DNA of 22,365 bases from a virus. The position numbers and the translations under genes are program-made. The stretch covers positions 1 through 22,365 of the IMG/VR virus record IMGVR_UViG_3300030329_003953. The stretch is one strand, 5' to 3'. The notes below the pieces were generated by a model. That model did no database searches and had not been told where the DNA came from. It saw only the letters and a list, made by a program, of their open reading frames with translations. Positions 18,965 through 22,365 of this stretch are shown here, piece after piece (the stretch's first letter is position 1; every line of letters begins with the position of its first letter).

Positions 18965-20027
18965 CGCGGTTTTCCTTCTTGTTAATCCTGCTTCGCATCC
19001 ACTTTCTGATAATGCTTTGAATTCTTGGCTTGTCTTTTATCCATTGCGCGACAGGTTTCGCATAGCGGTCATAGAGTTTTCTAAACCATTTCGGCGCTTG
19101 CTCTTCTTTCCAGAAATAGAACGCGACCCACTCGGGGTTGTCTTGACCGAATACTGTACGGGCCACGTGACAGATCCCGGTGTAGTTCCAGATGTTGCTC
19201 AAAGTGGTGCCTAGTTGCCCCCCGGCGGTTTGACCTGACGCCCCTTGCTGGTTCATCCAGTTTAGTCCGCCAAGGCCCAACCCGATCCAGTCAGATATTC
19301 CCGGCTTGCTGCTTGCGGTCATGGTTTGGCTGCCGCCGTAATTGCCACCCGTCACCATATTTCCATAAGCGGCGAGCGCATCATATGGTTGGCCTTGCCT
19401 TTCATAATACTTCCGCATTTGCTCATTTAACTGCGCCTGACGATACTGCTCTCGCTCTTGACCGGACAGCGCCAGCATTCTTGGATCAAGATATTGCATC
19501 TCTGCCGCGGCTGGTGCGTATTGCATCGCCTTTAGCTGACGGTCGCGCTCTGATTCATAGGCGGGTGCGTAGATACCTGTCGCCAGTTCGTTGAGTGTGC
19601 GGCCAAACGCTTCCTCGTTGCGTTGCGTGCGATCGGCCAACGCGCCCGATCCCATGCGCCCTGCTGATGCGAACTCGCTTTGTAAGTTGGGCATCGTGTA
19701 ATCGCGAAACGTCTCCCCGACCCCTCGCGCTGCCTGCTCGTACGCCTGACGCAAATACGGGTTGGACTCGGGCGATAGGTACTCTCCTTCCATCGTGTCC
19801 CGCAGTTGCGTGTTCATCGAATCCAGCCATGGGTTCCCGCTTTTGGCTTGCTGAGCGATCATGCTCAACGCTAAATCGCGATTCGCCGACATCGGCGTCA
19901 ACGTCATTCCACTATACGGTTTTATCCCGCCTCTGTTTTCGTACAGTCGCTGCGCCTCGGACAACATCTGCTCCATATACGGTTGCGCAAACGGGACGTC
20001 CTCTGTGGTTGTTTTGGTTTTTGCCAT
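18957..20027 (-). CDS. Virion-associated protein with a distinct C-terminal module
   Basis: The 356-residue protein has an N-terminal helical part (about 15-230: 'PYMEQMLSEAQRLYENRG', 'GSGALADRTQRNEEAFGRTL') of a kind common next to ejection genes in short-tailed phages. A Gly/Ser/Gln-rich linker follows (about 215-280), then a C-terminal module from about 284: 'CHVARTVFGQDNPEWVAFYFWKEEQAPKWFRKLYDRYAKPVAQWI'. That module is found in phage proteins both as an extension and on its own, from memory of the pattern, so this looks like a fusion. AGGAG precedes the ATG at 20027. It lies directly upstream of the fibre gene and overlaps it. Confidence 0.65.
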   Translation of the reverse strand: MAKTKTTTEDVPFAQPYMEQMLSEAQRLYENRGGIKPYSGMTLTPMSANRDLALSMIAQQAKSGNPWLDSMNTQLRDTMEGEYLSPESNPYLRQAYEQAARGVGETFRDYTMPNLQSEFASAGRMGSGALADRTQRNEEAFGRTLNELATGIYAPAYESERDRQLKAMQYAPAAAEMQYLDPRMLALSGQEREQYRQAQLNEQMRKYYERQGQPYDALAAYGNMVTGGNYGGSQTMTASSKPGISDWIGLGLGGLNWMNQQGASGQTAGGQLGTTLSNIWNYTGICHVARTVFGQDNPEWVAFYFWKEEQAPKWFRKLYDRYAKPVAQWIKDKPRIQSIIRKWMRSRINKKENRDG

Positions 20028-20043
20028 ATGCCGAAACTCCTAA

Positions 20044-21330
20044 TTAATAGCCGACGTCGGCTAATAAACTCTGCAGTTCATATTGTTGCGCGGTCGGTAA
20101 TCCTTGCGCACCGGGATAATTACCCATCTTTGCCGCCAGTAACGAGGGCGGTAATTGGGCAGGATCTATGGTCTTTCGCTGATACGGAATGGTGCGTCCA
20201 CCGCCCCTGAAGCCCGGGGGAAAGACCGGATTTTTCGGCGCCTGCCGCTGCAGTAGCGATAATAAATCTGCGACGATTTGTTCTGCGCCTTCACCTTCGC
20301 CTTCACCTTCGCCTTCACCTTCACCTTCGCCTGTAGTGCCTTCGCCTGCAACGTCTCCCGGCTTATATTGACCGCTTGTAGGTAATGTCGTCGCGTCTGT
20401 AGAAGGGAAATGCCCTGATTCTGACAAACCCTGCTGCGCGAGTGCTGTACGCGATGGCTCATGCTGTGGGAACGGGTCATAGCTTTGACTGCCTGCGACG
20501 GTGCCATATTGGATATCTTGTTTGTCTCCGGGGCCGCGTAAATCCTGTTCGATACCTTGCCTTGTGCGGTGCGCCCATTGAGGGTTCCCCGTGTTGTAAG
20601 CGATATACGCGTTCATCCACGTTTCGGGGTTTTTAATCGCATCCCATGTTTTGCTCCAGAAATTCCCTTTATGCTGTTGATGGCGGGCCGTCTCACGAAG
20701 ACCTTGATCGGCCATATACAACACGTCATCAAGGCGCAAAGGCGAAACGAAATCTGGATTTTTTTTCTGTTTTTTCTCTAGTTCTTTTAAATAGCTGTCA
20801 CCCTCTGTCAAATAGCGCTTCAGCGCAGATCGGCGATTGACGTGCCATCCAGAACGTTCTGTGACCCATTTATTCCAATAGTCCCACAGTTGTTTTTGCC
20901 CACCCGCTTTAACGTCTTTGTTTTTTCTGATCGTGTCTACCCGTTGATGAATGTTTCCGGGCGTCCAGTTGTAATTGGCGAGGCCTATTCCGTAAATTTG
21001 GTTGCCCTCAGAAATCAACGGCATGGTTTTCGCGTTATAGTCGCCTTGTCCAACGGTGAACAGTGCCTTGCGATTCGCCCAATTCATCGTTGGTGCGCGA
21101 GCGCCTCTCAAATCTTTTTTGTCAAACGCCGTCCAGCGCTTTTGTAATTTTTCCTGTTCAGCGAGGGATAATCGTTGCAATCGTTGTTCTGGCGTCGGTA
21201 ATTGCTGTTGGTTCCGATACGGATTGCTGCTGCCAACCCCGTAAATGTTGAGTGCGTTCGGGTATAAATCAAAATAAGAACGCTGCGGATATTCCCAACG
21301 GACATTGGGGTTGTCGTACGGATCAGACAT
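20044..21330 (-). CDS. Unknown virion-region protein with a Gly-Glu repeat
   Basis: This 428-residue protein is rich in Gln, Tyr, Trp, Asn and Arg ('WEYPQRSYFDLYPNALNIYG', 'WDYWNKWVTERSGWHVNRR'), polar and without signal peptide or membrane segments. A run of Gly-Glu pairs (about residues 333-348) acts as a flexible hinge between an N-terminal body and a Pro/Gln-rich C-terminal 80 residues ('VFPPGFRGGGRTIPYQRKTIDPAQLPPSLL'). No family is recognised. AAGGAAGG precedes the ATG. It lies 2 bases after the beta-propeller-like tail protein and 16 bases before the next gene, so it is probably a virion or tail-assembly component. Confidence 0.65.
   Translation of the reverse strand: MSDPYDNPNVRWEYPQRSYFDLYPNALNIYGVGSSNPYRNQQQLPTPEQRLQRLSLAEQEKLQKRWTAFDKKDLRGARAPTMNWANRKALFTVGQGDYNAKTMPLISEGNQIYGIGLANYNWTPGNIHQRVDTIRKNKDVKAGGQKQLWDYWNKWVTERSGWHVNRRSALKRYLTEGDSYLKELEKKQKKNPDFVSPLRLDDVLYMADQGLRETARHQQHKGNFWSKTWDAIKNPETWMNAYIAYNTGNPQWAHRTRQGIEQDLRGPGDKQDIQYGTVAGSQSYDPFPQHEPSRTALAQQGLSESGHFPSTDATTLPTSGQYKPGDVAGEGTTGEGEGEGEGEGEGEGAEQIVADLLSLLQRQAPKNPVFPPGFRGGGRTIPYQRKTIDPAQLPPSLLAAKMGNYPGAQGLPTAQQYELQSLLADVGY
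20288..20333 (-). repeat. Hexanucleotide tandem repeat coding Gly-Glu
   Basis: About 7.5 units of GGTGAA/GGCGAA on the minus strand encode (GE)7-8. The unit length is a multiple of three, so gain or loss of units changes protein length without a frameshift. Confidence 0.9.
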
Positions 21331-21332
21331 AA

Positions 21333-22365
21333 TTAACGCCTTCCTTTTGTCTCAATGTTGGCCTGCACACCGATGGCCTCATCAAAGCCGCCTGCAATAT
21401 CCACGCGGAAGCGCATATAGCGCGAGGTCGATCGAAAGTTATGGTCGCCAATAGCCGATGCGGTCACACCGCTCGAGTAGGTAATGTCTTCGTTCAAATT
21501 ATTACGGGTAGCGATATAGACCGTGTTGGTCGCGCTACCGCCTGCAACTACCGGGCGCACGCCATCACAATAGACATATTCTTTCTCGCCGCTGGCGATT
21601 TCCCCGGTTTCAATGCGGGCAGTCAACGCTGCGCCGCCGAACGTGCCTGATTTATGATCGGTCGCAAAGACATACAAGGCCAGTTGTCCGCCCTTCCACA
21701 TATCGGCATCTAATGAGGCAGGCAGAGCATCGACAGAGGTATTCACCGAGTCCAGCCCTTCTAGCGTGTAACCGACGGAACGACCATCAAAAATAATTTC
21801 ATGATTGACCTCGATATAAGACCAGTTATCCGTTTTCCAGTCATAGACAATCAACTCGGTCGGGTCGCCTTCCCCGGTCGCGTACGACCAGATCACTTTC
21901 GCGTTTGGCACATCGACATAGCCGACCATGCGATAGCGCTGTAGCACAGACGCTCGGGCTTTGAAAAACTGATCGATTTTTTTATCGCCTATCGGGGTTA
22001 GGCCACCCCCGAGGTCGTAGCGCATAAAACCGTCTTGGGAATAGAAAAATACGGAGTTGCCATAACGCACGACGCTACGTGCAGCCGGGGTTCCCATGCC
22101 GACCGCCGTGTTGGTAAAACGGAAAATCATCGGAGAGCCGATGTATTCCATCTCCCAGATCGCCCGCTCCTGAAAGATAATCCCGATATCGCCGCCAGCA
22201 ACGGCCATCACACGACCGCCATCGCCGTACAAGTCTTGAAAATCCGCCTGTGTCGCCGGAACGGTTCCCCAGGAGGTCTCGTTCTCTAGTCCTGACCATT
22301 GCACGCGATTAGAATAATGCGTGCCATCCGTCACATCGCCTAACACCACAAAGCCGCGGACAATA
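21333..22365 (-). CDS. Tail stabilisation/adaptor beta-propeller-like protein, 5' end beyond the window
   Basis: The frame ends at 21333 and stays open to the right edge, so the N-terminus is missing; a GTG at 22349 is probably internal, because the residues before it (IVRGFVVLGDV) still fit the family. The visible part shows the pattern of a widespread short-tailed phage family near P22 gp10-like stabilisation proteins: 'RVQWSGLENETSWG', 'GGRVMAVAGGDIGIIFQERAIWEMEYIGSPMIFRF', 'SVVRYGNSVFFYSQDGFMRYDLGGGLTPIGDKKIDQFF', and 'YVDVPNAKVIWSYATGE'. The protein would close the portal/tail channel and bind fibre or needle parts. It is the most upstream visible gene of the leftward tail block. Confidence 0.8.
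   Translation of the reverse strand, partial: IVRGFVVLGDVTDGTHYSNRVQWSGLENETSWGTVPATQADFQDLYGDGGRVMAVAGGDIGIIFQERAIWEMEYIGSPMIFRFTNTAVGMGTPAARSVVRYGNSVFFYSQDGFMRYDLGGGLTPIGDKKIDQFFKARASVLQRYRMVGYVDVPNAKVIWSYATGEGDPTELIVYDWKTDNWSYIEVNHEIIFDGRSVGYTLEGLDSVNTSVDALPASLDADMWKGGQLALYVFATDHKSGTFGGAALTARIETGEIASGEKEYVYCDGVRPVVAGGSATNTVYIATRNNLNEDITYSSGVTASAIGDHNFRSTSRYMRFRVDIAGGFDEAIGVQANIETKGRR

Noticed and set aside
19595-20047. 150-residue plus-strand frame
   Set aside because: It lies wholly opposite the 356-residue virion gene, has no ribosome site and an unnatural Arg/Pro/Cys-rich composition.
20288-20333. Phase-variable switch
   Set aside because: The unit is six bases, so changes in copy number keep the reading frame; only length variation is possible.
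13515-22365. Boundary of an integrated prophage with host DNA to the right
   Set aside because: The genes right of the att core are phage virion genes (fibre, ejection-type, tail), not host genes, so the core is attP rather than attL or attR.

Overview
The window is a stretch of a temperate, probably podovirus-like (short-tailed) phage genome. The evidence is a tyrosine integrase next to an attP-like site, divergent immunity regulators, an O-type replication initiator with origin-like iterons inside its gene, ERF/YqaJ recombination genes, a holin/endolysin pair, and tail and DNA-ejection type structural genes, including an S74-chaperone fibre. The att core is the 3' half of a tRNA-Cys(GCA) gene of proteobacterial type, so the host is probably a proteobacterium; a gammaproteobacterium is a guess. 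The 5' half of the tRNA is absent and phage genes lie on both sides of the core. This fits an unintegrated (circular or permuted) phage genome rather than a prophage end.

Layout. 1-1284 (minus): a ParB/Srx-domain protein cut by the window edge and a PAPS-reductase-like ATP-pyrophosphatase, which start with near-identical N-termini. 1396-2282 (plus): a two-gene island of unknown function against the surrounding direction, like a moron. 2392-3849 (minus): DNA methylase, 3-TM holin and GH24 endolysin, preceded by a candidate promoter and a terminator that ends at the endolysin start codon, which resembles a Q-dependent late leader. 4103-8175 (minus, early): from a Cro-like regulator through a replication initiator, zinc-ribbon protein, HTH protein, HNH protein and candidate antiterminator to small proteins. 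8176-8390: the immunity control region. 8391-9707 (plus): an HTH regulator and a double-PAS protein, closed by a terminator. 9817-13513 (plus): two small unknowns, ERF annealase, YqaJ exonuclease, SSB-like DUF3127 protein, DUF4224 protein and integrase. 13515-13741: attP with five arm-type repeats. 13742-22365 (minus): virion genes, the last cut by the right edge.

How it fits together. The minus-strand early genes would start replication and make the late activator. Late transcription would run leftwards through lysis and, if the genome is circular, through packaging and head genes outside the window and back in at the right edge into the tail and ejection genes. The plus-strand operons hold the lysogeny decision, recombination and integration. 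The most unusual parts are the PAS sensor in the immunity operon, the well-developed attP, the twin leader sequences of the ParB-like and PAPS-like genes, and the terminator placed at the endolysin start. No stretch longer than about 300 bases lacks a gene; the largest gaps are the immunity region (about 215 bp) and attP (about 228 bp). All family names come from reading motifs by eye, with no database search.
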